Counted from the stretch's first letter, positions 8,607-17,767 are shown. The stretch is 64,000 nt of DNA from Pseudomaricurvus hydrocarbonicus (GCF_011602365.1 NZ_JAAONZ010000003.1:434001-498000), one strand, 5' to 3'. Made by a program: numbers and translations. Notes: generated by a model from the sequence alone, not told the origin.

Positions 8607-10326
8607 GGGTCTGTGTTAACAGCCTCTTTACCTGACGAAGCGAGCGGGTATTGAGCACATCCTCTTTTTCCAGCCAGCCACGTCGAGCCTGCCCGATGCC
8701 ATAAGTGAGGTTGTCGAAGTCGTTTGGGTGGTGGGCGTCTGAATTAATACTGATCAGGACGCCTTCGGCTTTGGCCATACGACAATGGGTGTCGAGCAGA
8801 TCCAGGCGCTCCGGGTGGGCATTCAATTCCAGATAACAGCCGCGTTGCCGGGCTTCACGGATGACACGCGGCATGTCTACGTCATAGGCATCACGCTGTT
8901 CCAGCAGTCGACCGGTGGGGTGCGCCAGGATGCTGAAGTGGGGTCGCTGCATGGCACGGATAATGCGCTCGGTTTGCAACTGGCGCGACAGGTGGAATTT
9001 GCTGTGTATTGCCGCGATGACCAGATCCAGCTGTCCCAGCACCTCGTCGGGTAAATCCAGGCTGCCATCTTCGAGGATATCAACCTCAATGCCCTTGAGC
9101 AGGGTGATACCCTCCAGAGTGTCATTGAGGGCGTTGATCTGGTCGATTTGACGGCGCAACTGTTCGGCGTTGAGACCGTGCGTGACGGTCAGGCGCTGGC
9201 TGTGTTCGGTGATGGCGAGGTAACGCAGGCCTTTTTGTTTGGCCACCGCTGCCATGGTTTCCAGGCTGGCGTGGCCATCGCTGGCTCGGGTGTGTGCGTG
9301 CAGATCGCCCTGCAGGTGTCGCAATTCGATCAGGTTGGGGAGTTCACCGGCTTCGGCGGCGGCGATTTCGCCCTGGTTTTCGCGCAGCTCCGGCGGTATC
9401 CAGGGGAGTCCGACCGCCTTGAAGACGGAGTCCTCGGTCGCACCGGCGACTTGTGTGTCGCCCCGGAAGACGCCATATTCATTCAGTTTCAATCCGCGCT
9501 GCTGTGCCCGGCGACGCAGTTCGATGTTATGCGACCGGGACCCGGTGAAGTAGTGCAGCGCGGCCCCGAAACTGGGTTTGGCGACGACCCGCAAATCCAC
9601 CTGCAACCCGCACTTCAGCACGACGCTGGCACGGGTGCGGCCACTGGATTGAACCTTGGCCACTTCATCATAGTGCGTGAAGTGTGCCATCACCGGCTGG
9701 CTGTCCGCGGCCGATACCAGGAGGTCAATGTCGCCCACGGTGTCTTTGCCGCGACGGTAGCTGCCGGCAATGGTGACCTCGTCGACACCGGGGTGTTGTT
9801 GGAGATAGTGTGCCAGAGGCTTGGCGTAATGAGCCGCCTCGGCAAGTTTGAGGCGTGGTTTTTGGCGGATATGACTTTCGATGCTTCTGACAAGGGCGTC
9901 GACGGTTTTCTGGCCGAAGCCATGCAGCGCCAGGATTCGGCCATCGCGGGCGGCACGCAGCAGTTGCTCCGGGGTGTGAATGTCCAGCTCATGATAAAGG
10001 GCGTGGACCCGTTTGGGACCCAGCCCGGGAATTTTCAGCAGCTCCGGCAGACTGGCGGGAAGCTGTTGGCGCAGCTTCGTCAGCGCCTGGCATTGCCCGG
10101 TGTGCACAATCTCTTCAATTTTGGCCGCCAAGTCCTTGCCGATGGTGGGCAGTTGCGTCAGATCAGCGTGTTGCTCCACCAGCACCGCCACGTCCTTGTC
10201 CATACTTTGCAGGGTACGAGCGGCGTTGCGATAGGCGCGAATACGGAAGGTATTGGCTTGCTGGATTTCCAGAAGGTCGGCGATCTCTTCGAAGATCCTG
10301 ATGATGTCGGCATTGTGAATCGGCAT
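8602..10326 (-). CDS. polX: DNA polymerase/3'-5' exonuclease PolX
   Basis: A bacterial family X repair polymerase of about 574 residues. It has an N-terminal HhH region (FEEIADLLEIQ, IPGLGPKRVHALYHEL), the palm motif with metal-binding aspartates (TVGDIDLLV), and a C-terminal PHP nuclease domain with the full metal-ligand set: GDLHAHT, ITEHS, GIEVDIL, AIHSKFH, HPTG, ELNAHPERL and SINSDAHH. It acts in base-excision and gap repair. The frame opens at 10410, but MPIHNADIIRIFEEIADL at 10326 is the conserved beginning. Having PolX in an oxygen-regulated island suggests DNA maintenance in resting cells; that is inference. Confidence 0.93.
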   Translation of the reverse strand: MPIHNADIIRIFEEIADLLEIQQANTFRIRAYRNAARTLQSMDKDVAVLVEQHADLTQLPTIGKDLAAKIEEIVHTGQCQALTKLRQQLPASLPELLKIPGLGPKRVHALYHELDIHTPEQLLRAARDGRILALHGFGQKTVDALVRSIESHIRQKPRLKLAEAAHYAKPLAHYLQQHPGVDEVTIAGSYRRGKDTVGDIDLLVSAADSQPVMAHFTHYDEVAKVQSSGRTRASVVLKCGLQVDLRVVAKPSFGAALHYFTGSRSHNIELRRRAQQRGLKLNEYGVFRGDTQVAGATEDSVFKAVGLPWIPPELRENQGEIAAAEAGELPNLIELRHLQGDLHAHTRASDGHASLETMAAVAKQKGLRYLAITEHSQRLTVTHGLNAEQLRRQIDQINALNDTLEGITLLKGIEVDILEDGSLDLPDEVLGQLDLVIAAIHSKFHLSRQLQTERIIRAMQRPHFSILAHPTGRLLEQRDAYDVDMPRVIREARQRGCYLELNAHPERLDLLDTHCRMAKAEGVLISINSDAHHPNDFDNLTYGIGQARRGWLEKEDVLNTRSLRQVKRLLTQTL

Positions 10327-10525
10327 TGCGTATCGAGAGTCTTTATCGGCACGGTGAAGAGCAATGGTGTCGAGGCATTGGCTAGAGGCATTGTCTACCT
10401 CTAGAGGCATTGTGCCCTAAATGGGTCCCGGTTGAGGGGTAAACGCGGAACCCGTTTGCTGTATTGCGACAGCAGATGACGGCGCCGTAAACGGCTTGCC
10501 TGCCGGGGGCGGCACGAGCAAGCGA

Positions 10526-10969
10526 TCAGACCGCCTGCTGCAGCGAGCAGCCACTTTTTCTGGGCGTGAGTTGGGCCAAAAAGTGGAGTAAATCATCAAC
10601 CGTCAGAATGCCGGCCAGGGTGCCGTCGCTGCGGGTGACCGGCAACCGGTGGATACTGTGTTGGCTCATCAAGGCGATGGCCTGATTGACCGAATCGCTT
10701 TCGTTGATGGTCACCAATTCTCCATTGAGCAGCTCACCCACAGTGATGGCGGAGGTGGCTTCGACATCATCCAGTATAAATAGCGCCAAATCCTTTTCGG
10801 TGAGAATGCCAATCGGCCTGACTTTGCCTTCACCACCGCTGGTGTCAGTGATAATGACGCAGTCGGCGTTGTCATTGCCCATGGCAAAGGCCACCTCACG
10901 AGGGGGGCGGTTTCGGTCCACCTGGGTCGTTGTCGTCAAGGAAAGGTCCTGTACTCGCATGGTCTGCAC
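10526..10969 (-). CDS. CBS-domain pair protein
   Basis: A 147-residue soluble protein made of two CBS motifs (about 8-70 and 75-135), with the typical endings PIGILTEKDLALFIL and LAGILTVDDLLHFL. CBS pairs bind adenine nucleotides and act as energy sensors; no catalytic domain is attached. The frame starts with GTG at 10969, and an in-frame ATG at 10960 (MRVQDLSL) is equally possible. A perfect consensus FNR box lies 51 bases upstream. It resembles mycobacterial Hrp1, a CBS protein of the DosR regulon, in size and context. Confidence 0.88.
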   Translation of the reverse strand: MQTMRVQDLSLTTTTQVDRNRPPREVAFAMGNDNADCVIITDTSGGEGKVRPIGILTEKDLALFILDDVEATSAITVGELLNGELVTINESDSVNQAIALMSQHSIHRLPVTRSDGTLAGILTVDDLLHFLAQLTPRKSGCSLQQAV

Positions 10970-10992
10970 CGTCTTGCCGTAGTGGTTTTGCC

Positions 10993-11033
10993 ATCTTGAA
11001 CCGACGTGTCTTCAGGTTGTTGATGAAGATCAA
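10993..11033 (-). promoter_or_regulatory. Consensus FNR box upstream of the CBS gene
   Basis: TTGATgaagATCAA (11020-11033) matches the E. coli FNR consensus at all ten fixed positions. CAAGAT (10998-10993, minus strand) is a modest -10 box at the class II distance. Confidence 0.7.
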
Positions 11034-11069
11034 TAACGGATCAGATAATCCCCCATTGTTGCCACACCG

Positions 11070-11222
11070 GCCGGCATTGGCCAGAATGCGGCCGCCGGGC
11101 AGAAAATGGGTTTCTGTCATCAACGCCAGAAATTTGGTTTGCCATTGGGTTTGATGGTTTTGTTCCGGGGTGGCGATGGCCCGGTAACGGGATGCCCAAA
11201 CCAGTGGCCTGAGGGCGATCAA
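11070..11222 (-). pseudogene. Possible remnant of a cobalamin-dependent (class II) ribonucleotide reductase
   Basis: The minus-strand frame contains a segment reading WQTKFLALMTETHFLPGGRI followed by LANAG. This resembles the N-terminal region of adenosylcobalamin-dependent ribonucleotide reductases (FLPGGRILAGAG-type motif). Similarity stops right after ANAG, and the frame then runs through the FNR box and into the CBS gene, so no functional enzyme is encoded. The fragment covers only about 50 residues of a protein usually longer than 700. The identification rests on one motif. Confidence 0.4.
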
Positions 11223-11360
11223 GGGGTTCGGTAAACCTGAGGCTGGTGAACGTTCAAGGCAAGCTGTCTGTATTCATGCAAGCTACCCATAGACCTACAA
11301 ACTACTCATAGACATACCAGCTGCCCGTATTAAGACCAGTGCACAGCGCAAGAGGCGGTG

Positions 11361-11978
11361 TTAACTGCCCCGGACCTGCATTACCATCTGTACCAGTTGC
11401 GCGAGTGTGCGGGTGTTCATTTTTGTCATGATGTGGTGACGATGGACTTCCACCGTGCGCGGACTGATATTCAGCTTGTCGGCAATCACTTTGGTGGCGT
11501 CGCCTGTCACCAGCAAGTTCATAACCTGTAACTCTCTCTTGCTGAGGGAGTCGATGCGTTGCCGCGTTTTGCTCAGCTGTTGGTGCCGCTGACGGTTTTC
11601 CCGGCCAATTTCCAGCGCTCTGTAAACGGCCCGCAGCAGTTGATCCGGGTCAAGCGGCTTTTCGAGAAATTCGATGGCCCCCTTTTTCATGGCTTCGACC
11701 GCGGCCGATACTTTTGCCTGACCCGACACATAGATGATGGGTAAATGGATGCTGCGATCGTTCAGCAGTTCCTGGAGCTGCAGACCGTTGATGCCCGGCA
11801 TATTGAGATCCAGAATCATGCACCCCTGGGAATCCGTCGACAACGCATCAATACAGGCTTTTCCCGAGTCATAGGTCTTTACGGCCAGTCCTTCCGCGAT
11901 GAGGGTATCTACCAGGCCAGAGCGAACGCCCGCATCATTATCGATGACATAGACAAATTCTGAAGGGGCCGCGGCCAT
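11361..11978 (-). CDS. FixJ/NarL-type response regulator, orphan
   Basis: A 205-residue two-domain regulator. The receiver domain (1-120) has the phosphoacceptor Asp57 (MILDLNMPG), Ser85 at the switch position and Lys107 (FLEKPLD). The acidic pair near residue 13 reads IDNDAG, so one of the usual aspartates is Asn. A LuxR-type HTH follows at about 144-200 (LSKRELQVMNLLVTGDATK, PRTVEVHRHHIMTKM). No histidine kinase is nearby. FixJ-type regulators often serve redox or oxygen circuits, which fits the island, but the signal cannot be read. A 113-codon frame of unknown meaning ends with a TAA directly abutting the ATG. Confidence 0.9.
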   Translation of the reverse strand: MAAAPSEFVYVIDNDAGVRSGLVDTLIAEGLAVKTYDSGKACIDALSTDSQGCMILDLNMPGINGLQLQELLNDRSIHLPIIYVSGQAKVSAAVEAMKKGAIEFLEKPLDPDQLLRAVYRALEIGRENRQRHQQLSKTRQRIDSLSKRELQVMNLLVTGDATKVIADKLNISPRTVEVHRHHIMTKMNTRTLAQLVQMVMQVRGS

Positions 11979-12812
11979 TTAAGGTTCACTTCGGAATACG
12001 ACACAAAGCGGGGTGAAACGTGTTTCACCCTCAGGCTGCCCATCGGTTTTGGTGTTGAGGGGACCGCCCCGATGGAAAATCATGGGGCGGGTGGCAGGCG
12101 TCATACTCAGCGCTTCCTTGTTGACGTGTGGCGGGCGAGTTAAGTCCTGATGGGCGAAAAGTGGGGCTGTGCCTATCCAGGCGTCTGAAGCTGGCGTCGG
12201 GTTTATTGTCTGGGGCTCTAGGCGCCAGGAGATGCACCGGGGGCTCCATGACATTCCCGAAAAGGGACTCCAGATTTGGTTTGAGTCTGCGTTTTGTGTT
12301 GACTCTGCGTGTAGGCACATGGCATTTTGCCGCTCGATTTGAGTCCAGTGCTAAACAAATTATTCTTGGTTATTACGGTTAATGCCGACAGTAATGCCTT
12401 AACGTTTTAACCAATTAGCTGTTCATTCCGCCAGCCTTTTGGATGCGGTTAACCCCCAGGTCATTGGTTTAGGATGATGTCCGAGAAGGGTGTGGACACG
12501 ACATTGACAGGGGTAATCAGCCAACTGTCTCGTCAGATCCCTTGCCTACGTGGGCAACAGAAACTGCAGTGCCCAAGCTTGGCTCCATAGCAAGCCGCTA
12601 CCATTCTTTTAGCTTGATTTTAGTTAAGTCTACTGTATTTACAAATGAATCAGGCTCTCTCTTCCGGTGAACAGGTGCCTGAATGTGAATAACAATGATT
12701 TAACCGCCGAAACGTTTGTGTGGTCCAGCTGAACGATCTGCCCGCGTCGAATCTTCAGCAAGACATTGGAGAGAGTTGATGACGCCAATTGGTTTATTTT
12801 TTTACGCTCGGA
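11979..12812. other. 834-bp intergenic region with a near-consensus FNR promoter
   Basis: No recognisable gene is present. A minus-strand frame at 11979-12320 (113 codons) has no family resemblance and a composition unlike its neighbours. The only clear signal is the FNR-like site at 12614-12627, reading toward the FixJ gene. Confidence 0.4.
12587..12627 (-). promoter_or_regulatory. Near-consensus FNR box with -10 element
   Basis: TTGATtttaGTTAA (12614-12627) matches 9 of 10 positions. A TGCTAT at 12592-12587 on the minus strand sits at the spacing seen at the exact boxes. The transcript would run about 600 bases before reaching the FixJ gene, so it may serve a long leader or a small RNA. 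Confidence 0.4.
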
Positions 12813-13412
12813 TTATTTTTTTTCAATGGTAATGACCTTTGTGACGCCGCTTTCACCGGGATAATTGGCAAACATGGCGGTAATCATGTACGGCATGACC
12901 TTGGCAATTTCTTTTTCAGGCCCAACACTTTGTACGCGGCCTTCATAGAGTTTTTTATCATTGTCCGTTCTGACAATGTTCATCAGCAAGATGCGGTTGT
13001 AAACCGTATAGGCGTAAATTTCAGGCTCAAGGTCTTGGTGGAAACCATAATAAAACGGGTCGTAGTAGTGGCCATACCAAAAATGATAGCGGACATAGTT
13101 GCCCGGCCGGCTTTGTACTTCGGTGAGCCCGTCGCTGATGCTGTAGTCCAGTTCTGCGACCAGTTGTGTTGGTTGATCCCCCTCCATCGGGGTATAGCCA
13201 ATCCGGCGCAGGTTCTCGGTCACCATGGTGGCATAGTGATGGAATTCCAGGCTGCCTTTTTTACGCGGGTCCAGCGGTTCGATGCGAATTGACTCGCCTC
13301 TGGGCAGTTCGCCTTCGTGGAAGGTCACCACATCGCTTTTTATTTTTTCGACACAGCCGGCGAGTACGACCATCAGTGCGGGCAACAGGAACAAGCACAG
13401 GTGTTTTTTCAT
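12813..13412 (-). CDS. DUF4136-like lipoprotein
   Basis: A 199-residue protein with a lipoprotein signal (LPALMVVLAGC, lipidation at Cys20), so it should be membrane-anchored in the periplasm. The body, with tyrosine-rich YHFWYGHYYDPFYYGF and a C-terminal half ending in GVTKVITIEKK, resembles the DUF4136 family of unknown function. A FNR/ANR box with plausible -10 lies about 110 bases upstream, placing it in the oxygen-controlled set. Confidence 0.75.
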   Translation of the reverse strand: MKKHLCLFLLPALMVVLAGCVEKIKSDVVTFHEGELPRGESIRIEPLDPRKKGSLEFHHYATMVTENLRRIGYTPMEGDQPTQLVAELDYSISDGLTEVQSRPGNYVRYHFWYGHYYDPFYYGFHQDLEPEIYAYTVYNRILLMNIVRTDNDKKLYEGRVQSVGPEKEIAKVMPYMITAMFANYPGESGVTKVITIEKK

Positions 13413-13495
13413 AACATTATCCCAATATCATTCGTGTTTTTAAAACCCATCGGTTGATTTTGACCGCCGAGCTTGAAATGAGAAACCACGCTTTG

Positions 13496-13536
13496 ATCTA
13501 AGCACATCTCTGGTTACGGTGATTGATCTTCGTCAA
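13496..13536 (-). promoter_or_regulatory. FNR/ANR-type promoter of the DUF4136-like gene
   Basis: TTGATcttcGTCAA (13523-13536) fits the ANR-type consensus exactly. TTAGAT at 13501-13496 on the minus strand is at the class II distance. Confidence 0.65.
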
Positions 13537-13717
13537 CTCCTGTCCATCACCTTGCGGATAATTCGTCTTTACCTCGCAGTGCCTGCCGATCTCAGCTGGT
13601 AAGTTGCGTGCCGGTCATCGACCCCGCGCTACCGTTGTACCCCAATGCTGCTTGTGGGCACTGGGTCGCGGTGGCCGCGCCGGAAGCTGGCAGGACGCAG
13701 AGGTAATCCGGACGCCA

Positions 13718-15415
13718 TCAGGTGTTTTTCTTCATGACGTCATCGGGCCAGGTATCTGTGGAGGATGGCGGGTGGGTGTATGAATGAGCCAGGTATTTCG
13801 GCGGTGGAATCTCCAGGCATTGGTACAGCGCCGTGAGGTGGATTCGGTATAAGTTGTCAAAGTTCTGCACCGCTTGCGGGGAATTGCCGTTGCCGGGCCA
13901 CCAGAACCAGTCGGAGCCTTCACAGATCGCCATCAACCGCGTTGCTTCATGACGTTGACTCGGCGGCAGGAAATTTTGCTGCATGACTAAATCAAATTGA
14001 TGTTTGGCGCTAACGAGCATTTCCCAGGCCCGGTTTTTGTCTGGGCTGCCAATCCAGCTGGACAGGTTGCCACAGGCCCAGCTTCCGGCCACCAGAGCGG
14101 GCAGACTTTGCCTGTCGGCCTGCAGGCATTTGGAAAACGTGGTCAGCTCGAATTTGGGGTGATTGGCAATACGGCGGTAGAGCGCCTGTAAAAAGTAAAA
14201 GCCATTGTTGGGGTAGTGCTCCCAGGCATTGTCACCGTCCATGATGATGGCCACTACGGCATTTTTTTTGTCGTCGCAATTGCGGTGAATGCCTTCAAGC
14301 TGTTGAATTAAATTCGCGACCGCGTCATCGGCATGCCAGGTGGCGTAGGTGAAAGCGATAAGGTTCGAGAGCCTGTCGTCGCGAAAAAAACAGCAAATGG
14401 GAGGTTCGCCGGCGAGATAGCCTTGATGCAGGACGTTGGCATCCGGATGTTCCCGGGCCGAGGGGTTAAGGCTGTTGAGCAGCACATCGGTGCCGCTGGC
14501 TGTCCATTTAAAGCCACTGTCTGCCAACTGCTGGAGCACGGCATTACTGAGTGCGCCCCCGGCCGGCCAGCAACCTGACGGACGCCGGCCGAAATGGTGT
14601 TCAAAGATGTCCAAACCCTTGTCGATTTGCCACTGCAGCTGAGTCTCCCCTCCGGGGTAATGAGAGCAGGGGGGGAGTGCAACTTCGGGGTTGGCTTCAC
14701 GGGCGCTGTTGAAGTCGAGCAGCAGCGGCGCCAGCGGGTGGGCATAGGGCGATAAGGCGAGTTCAACCCGGGATTCGTCTTGCAGTGCGCGATAGCGGGG
14801 GACCACAGCGTCAATTTGTTCACCGATGATTTCCAGCAGAGCGCGGCGATCGTCAAGGGTATAGTCACGCGCCTTGTCGATCAGCTGCTGCACCCGCGGG
14901 TCGTTGCGGTGCACCGTTTCACCGAGCCATGAGAGGTGAAACCAGACCAACAGGTCGGCAAAGAAACCCTCGCTGGCGCTGGCAAGAAGGTCGTTGCGCT
15001 GTCGCAGCGCTTCGGCAAACTCCAGCAACATGTGATAGGTTTCATGCCGACGGCTGAAATTCAGATGACGACCACTCAGGCACTTGCGGAGAATGTTCTC
15101 GGCCGCTGTTGGGCTGGCGCCGGGCTGCGCTGCCAGCAGTTGCGCCAGCAGCGGGTCCTGCAGGGCGCTGTTGTGCTGTAAATACCCGTTGATCTGCCGA
15201 CTGTAACAGCCCAGCTGCTCCAGCAGGATGGGCGTAAAATTGACCACGGCACAGGCGTTATCGACCATCTCCAGATGCGCCGCCATGTCGGTGTAATCCT
15301 TGAGTGCGCGCAGATAGGTCCAGGGCTGCAGGGGGCTGCCGGTGTGTGGGTCTCGGTAATCAGGTTGGTGCATATGCCAGCACAGCACCACGTTGAGGGC
15401 GGGTTCAGCGGGCAT
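13718..15415 (-). CDS. Glycoside hydrolase family 57 protein lacking the usual nucleophile
   Basis: A 565-residue cytosolic GH57 protein, expected to act on alpha-glucans. Region 1 is intact (HMHQPDYRDP), as is region 4 with the acid/base Asp (IIMDGDNAWEHYPNNG). Region 3, which should read like GCWPSEGS with Glu as nucleophile, reads SGCWPAGGALSN here. Codon 286 (14558-14560) is GGG, one base from GAG. It is therefore either inactive, a binding or regulatory homologue as known for some GH57 alpha-amylase-like proteins, or affected by a sequence error. Its start overlaps the end of glgC by 11 bases, so the two are translationally coupled and share the FNR-type promoter at 16898-16939. Confidence 0.88.
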   Translation of the reverse strand: MPAEPALNVVLCWHMHQPDYRDPHTGSPLQPWTYLRALKDYTDMAAHLEMVDNACAVVNFTPILLEQLGCYSRQINGYLQHNSALQDPLLAQLLAAQPGASPTAAENILRKCLSGRHLNFSRRHETYHMLLEFAEALRQRNDLLASASEGFFADLLVWFHLSWLGETVHRNDPRVQQLIDKARDYTLDDRRALLEIIGEQIDAVVPRYRALQDESRVELALSPYAHPLAPLLLDFNSAREANPEVALPPCSHYPGGETQLQWQIDKGLDIFEHHFGRRPSGCWPAGGALSNAVLQQLADSGFKWTASGTDVLLNSLNPSAREHPDANVLHQGYLAGEPPICCFFRDDRLSNLIAFTYATWHADDAVANLIQQLEGIHRNCDDKKNAVVAIIMDGDNAWEHYPNNGFYFLQALYRRIANHPKFELTTFSKCLQADRQSLPALVAGSWACGNLSSWIGSPDKNRAWEMLVSAKHQFDLVMQQNFLPPSQRHEATRLMAICEGSDWFWWPGNGNSPQAVQNFDNLYRIHLTALYQCLEIPPPKYLAHSYTHPPSSTDTWPDDVMKKNT

Positions 15416-16733
15416 GATGAGTCCTCTGGCCTAACATTTCCGGGACCACCAGCACCACGCCTTGCGGACTGACGTAAAACCGCTTGGCGTCCTCAAGTGG
15501 ATCGTTCCCGATGACCGTGTTATCCGGCAGGCGGGTGCGCTTTTCGATGATCGCGCGGGTCACTCGGCAATTGCGGCCGATGTTCACTTCTGGCAGCACC
15601 ACGGCGTCTTTCACCACACTGCCTTCGTTGACCGTAACGTCGTTAAATAACAGCGAGTGTTTGATGAACGCGCCGGAAACAATACAGCCACTGCTGACCA
15701 TGGAGTCCACCGCCATTCCCCGTCGATGGGGATCGTCAAAGACAAATTTGGCCGGTGGCGTCTGGATCGTGAAAGTGCGTATCGGCCACTCTTTATCGTA
15801 AAGATTGAGTTCCGGAGTGACCCCAATCAGTTCCTGATTGGCTTTCCAGTAGGCGTCTACTGTTCCAACATCACGCCAATAGGCTTGCTGGTGGCTGCCG
15901 TGATCACGAAAGGGGTAGGCGTAGATCGGATCATGGTCAATAAGACGCGGAATCACATCCTTGCCGAAATCGTGGCTGGAGCCTGGCCGGTCGGCATCTT
16001 CGATCAAGTGTTGAATGAGAAACTCGGTATTGAAAACGTAGATCCCCATGGAGACCAGTGACTTTTCCGGATTGTCGGGTAACGGGGCCGGGTGGTCCGG
16101 TTTTTCGGTAAAACTGACGATGCGATGCTGGTCATCAATGCTGATGATGCCAAAAGCGTGCGCCTCGCTTCGAGGCACCTCGATGCACCCCACTGTCAGC
16201 TCTGCCTGATGTGCCACATGCTGCGCCAGCATCGGGCCATAGTCCATTTTATAAATGTGGTCGCCTGCGAGGATCAGCACGTGGCTGGGGTTATGGCCGC
16301 GGAGTATGTCCAGGTTTTGGTAGACGGCATCGGCTGTGCCTAAATACCAGCCGCCCTCCAGCCGTTGTTGGGCCGGCAACAGTTCAATGAACTCACTAAA
16401 TTCACCATTCAGGATCGGCCAGCCACACTGAACGTGCCGGATCAGGGAGTGTGCCTTGTACTGGGTCAGGATGCCAATCTGGCGGATGCCGGAATTGACA
16501 CAGTTGGAGAGTGGGAAATCGATAATCCGGAATTGCCCACCGAAGGGTACGGCAGGTTTGGCGCGCCATTGCGTCAGGTGTTGCAGGCGGGAACCCCGGC
16601 CCCCCGCCAGGATTAACGCCAGAGTGTGCTTGGTCAATTGGCTGACAAATCGAGGCGAGTGCGCCATTTTCGCAAGCAGGCTCACTCGTTCGAATTTATG
16701 TTTGAGCGGGTCCAGGGGGTCATTGGCAACCAT
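15405..16733 (-). CDS. glgC: Glucose-1-phosphate adenylyltransferase
   Basis: It makes ADP-glucose for glycogen synthesis. The 442 residues hold the nucleotidyltransferase signature [15 protein letters not shown], the Lys-containing KPAVPFGG region, the GTADAVYQN motif and a C-terminal left-handed beta-helix with the late GlgC element [17 protein letters not shown]. It is first in an operon with the GH57 gene. The leader is about 158 bases if the class II FNR promoter at 16898-16939 is used. FNR control would tie glycogen storage to oxygen limitation. The glycogen synthase must be elsewhere in the genome. Confidence 0.95.
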   Translation of the reverse strand: MVANDPLDPLKHKFERVSLLAKMAHSPRFVSQLTKHTLALILAGGRGSRLQHLTQWRAKPAVPFGGQFRIIDFPLSNCVNSGIRQIGILTQYKAHSLIRHVQCGWPILNGEFSEFIELLPAQQRLEGGWYLGTADAVYQNLDILRGHNPSHVLILAGDHIYKMDYGPMLAQHVAHQAELTVGCIEVPRSEAHAFGIISIDDQHRIVSFTEKPDHPAPLPDNPEKSLVSMGIYVFNTEFLIQHLIEDADRPGSSHDFGKDVIPRLIDHDPIYAYPFRDHGSHQQAYWRDVGTVDAYWKANQELIGVTPELNLYDKEWPIRTFTIQTPPAKFVFDDPHRRGMAVDSMVSSGCIVSGAFIKHSLLFNDVTVNEGSVVKDAVVLPEVNIGRNCRVTRAIIEKRTRLPDNTVIGNDPLEDAKRFYVSPQGVVLVVPEMLGQRTHHAR

Positions 16734-16895
16734 CGGCTTTATTTACCATCGTTTCAGCTTAACTGTCGTTAAGATTAACAATCGCTCAGTCATCTTAACG
16801 TTAAGACGTTGAGTGTATGTTTCCCGTGTTTATTCTACTTCAGAGATGTCTCATTAAGACGTGTCCCTTTAATACATACCCGATTACGCGCTTTC

Positions 16896-16913
16896 ACATT
16901 AAACGGTTAATGT
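16896..16913. repeat. 7-bp inverted repeat overlapping the glgC -10
   Basis: ACATTAA-acgg-TTAATGT is a perfect inverted repeat. It covers the proposed -10 box of glgC and could be an operator for a second regulator. Confidence 0.5.
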
Positions 16914-16939
16914 CATGGTAGTTTCTTGATAGCTGTCAA
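16898..16939 (-). promoter_or_regulatory. FNR/ANR-type class II promoter of glgC-GH57
   Basis: TTGATagctGTCAA (16926-16939) fits the ANR-type consensus. On the minus strand TTTAAT (16903-16898) matches 5 of 6 bases of the -10 consensus at the class II distance, giving a start near 16891. Confidence 0.7.
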
Positions 16940-17006
16940 GAAGTGAGGCCAAGCTTCAAATCCGGCCACCGCGGGAAAAATATTTATTTCGACAGCCATA
17001 TTGAAG

Positions 17007-17048
17007 TTGATGCTTATCAAGTTATCGCTTCACTATTTTTGAAATGCT
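17007..17048 (+). promoter_or_regulatory. Consensus FNR box of the second CBS gene
   Basis: TTGATgcttATCAA (17007-17020) is a perfect FNR consensus. The expected -10 position (AATGCT, 17043-17048) is only a fair match. The start would be near 17055, 31 bases before the ATG. Confidence 0.65.
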
Positions 17049-17085
17049 GTGCAGGTTCTCAACATTCACTGCACAGAGGTGCCCA

Positions 17086-17553
17086 ATGAAAAAAGTTCAG
17101 GACATTATGAGCAAAACGGTTCATGCCTGTACGATGGATACAACGCTTGAAAAGGCTACCATGATCATGTGGAACAATGACTGTGGCTGCGTGCCGATCG
17201 TAGATGAACAGGAAAAACCCATTGGCATGGTTACTGATAGAGACATCGCTATGGGTTCAGCCTTGCAGCATAAACCACAGTGGGAACTGCAGCTTCGCGA
17301 CATTACCAACGGCCATTCGTTGTTTTCTTGTCGAACCACCGATGATGTTGAGCGGGCCCTGCAAACCATGAAAGATCACGCCGTGAGGCGTCTGCCGGTG
17401 GTTGATGATATGGGCAAGTTGGCCGGGGTGGTTTCCATTGGCGATATTCTGGCCAGTGCCGACGCGAAAGCCAACACAGAATGGCCGGTCCAGACGTTGG
17501 GAATGTTACAGGCAGTCACGGGACACCATATGGAACAGCGTCCACAGGCTTAA
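17086..17553 (+). CDS. CBS-domain pair protein
   Basis: A 155-residue protein consisting of two CBS motifs (KKVQDIMSKTVHAC, CGCVPIVDEQEKPIGMVTDR, RRLPVVDDMGKLAGVVSIGD). It probably senses adenine nucleotides and belongs to the same type as mycobacterial Hrp1. The frame is open from 17044, but the ATG at 17086 has a GAGGTG Shine-Dalgarno and starts the conserved domain. It is divergent from glgC; each gene has its own FNR box in the shared 352-base gap. Confidence 0.88.
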   Translation: MKKVQDIMSKTVHACTMDTTLEKATMIMWNNDCGCVPIVDEQEKPIGMVTDRDIAMGSALQHKPQWELQLRDITNGHSLFSCRTTDDVERALQTMKDHAVRRLPVVDDMGKLAGVVSIGDILASADAKANTEWPVQTLGMLQAVTGHHMEQRPQA

Positions 17554-17726
17554 CCGCGGCCAGGTGGACGGGAACTGGAAAGTGCCCGAGATTGAACCTG
17601 AAGATCAGACACTAAACACCAGTCGGGAAGCCAGGACTCAATCCTTTTTGATGGGACGGTCGGTGCATTTTTTCACATGTCGCTCGCAGCGCTTGTACGG
17701 TTAGAAACGCCATTGGCGGTGTTTTG

Positions 17727-17767
17727 TTGATGGCAGTCAATATTCCGTGAAAATTTACGTCGATAAT
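17727..17767 (+). promoter_or_regulatory. FNR/ANR-type class II promoter of the PCMT-esterase gene
   Basis: TTGATggcaGTCAA (17727-17740) and GATAAT (17762-17767) have the class II spacing, giving a start near 17774. The rest of the 313-base gap before the gene (17554-17866) holds no reading frame I can support. Confidence 0.7.

Noticed and set aside
9148-10404. 418-codon plus-strand frame opposite polX
   Set aside because: It is the mirror of the well-conserved polX coding frame. No independent motif, start signal or family resemblance.
11979-12320. 113-codon minus-strand frame ending exactly at the FixJ start
   Set aside because: The abutting stop and start are suggestive of coupling, but the peptide is Pro/Thr/Trp-rich, matches nothing known, and has no ribosome site I can see.
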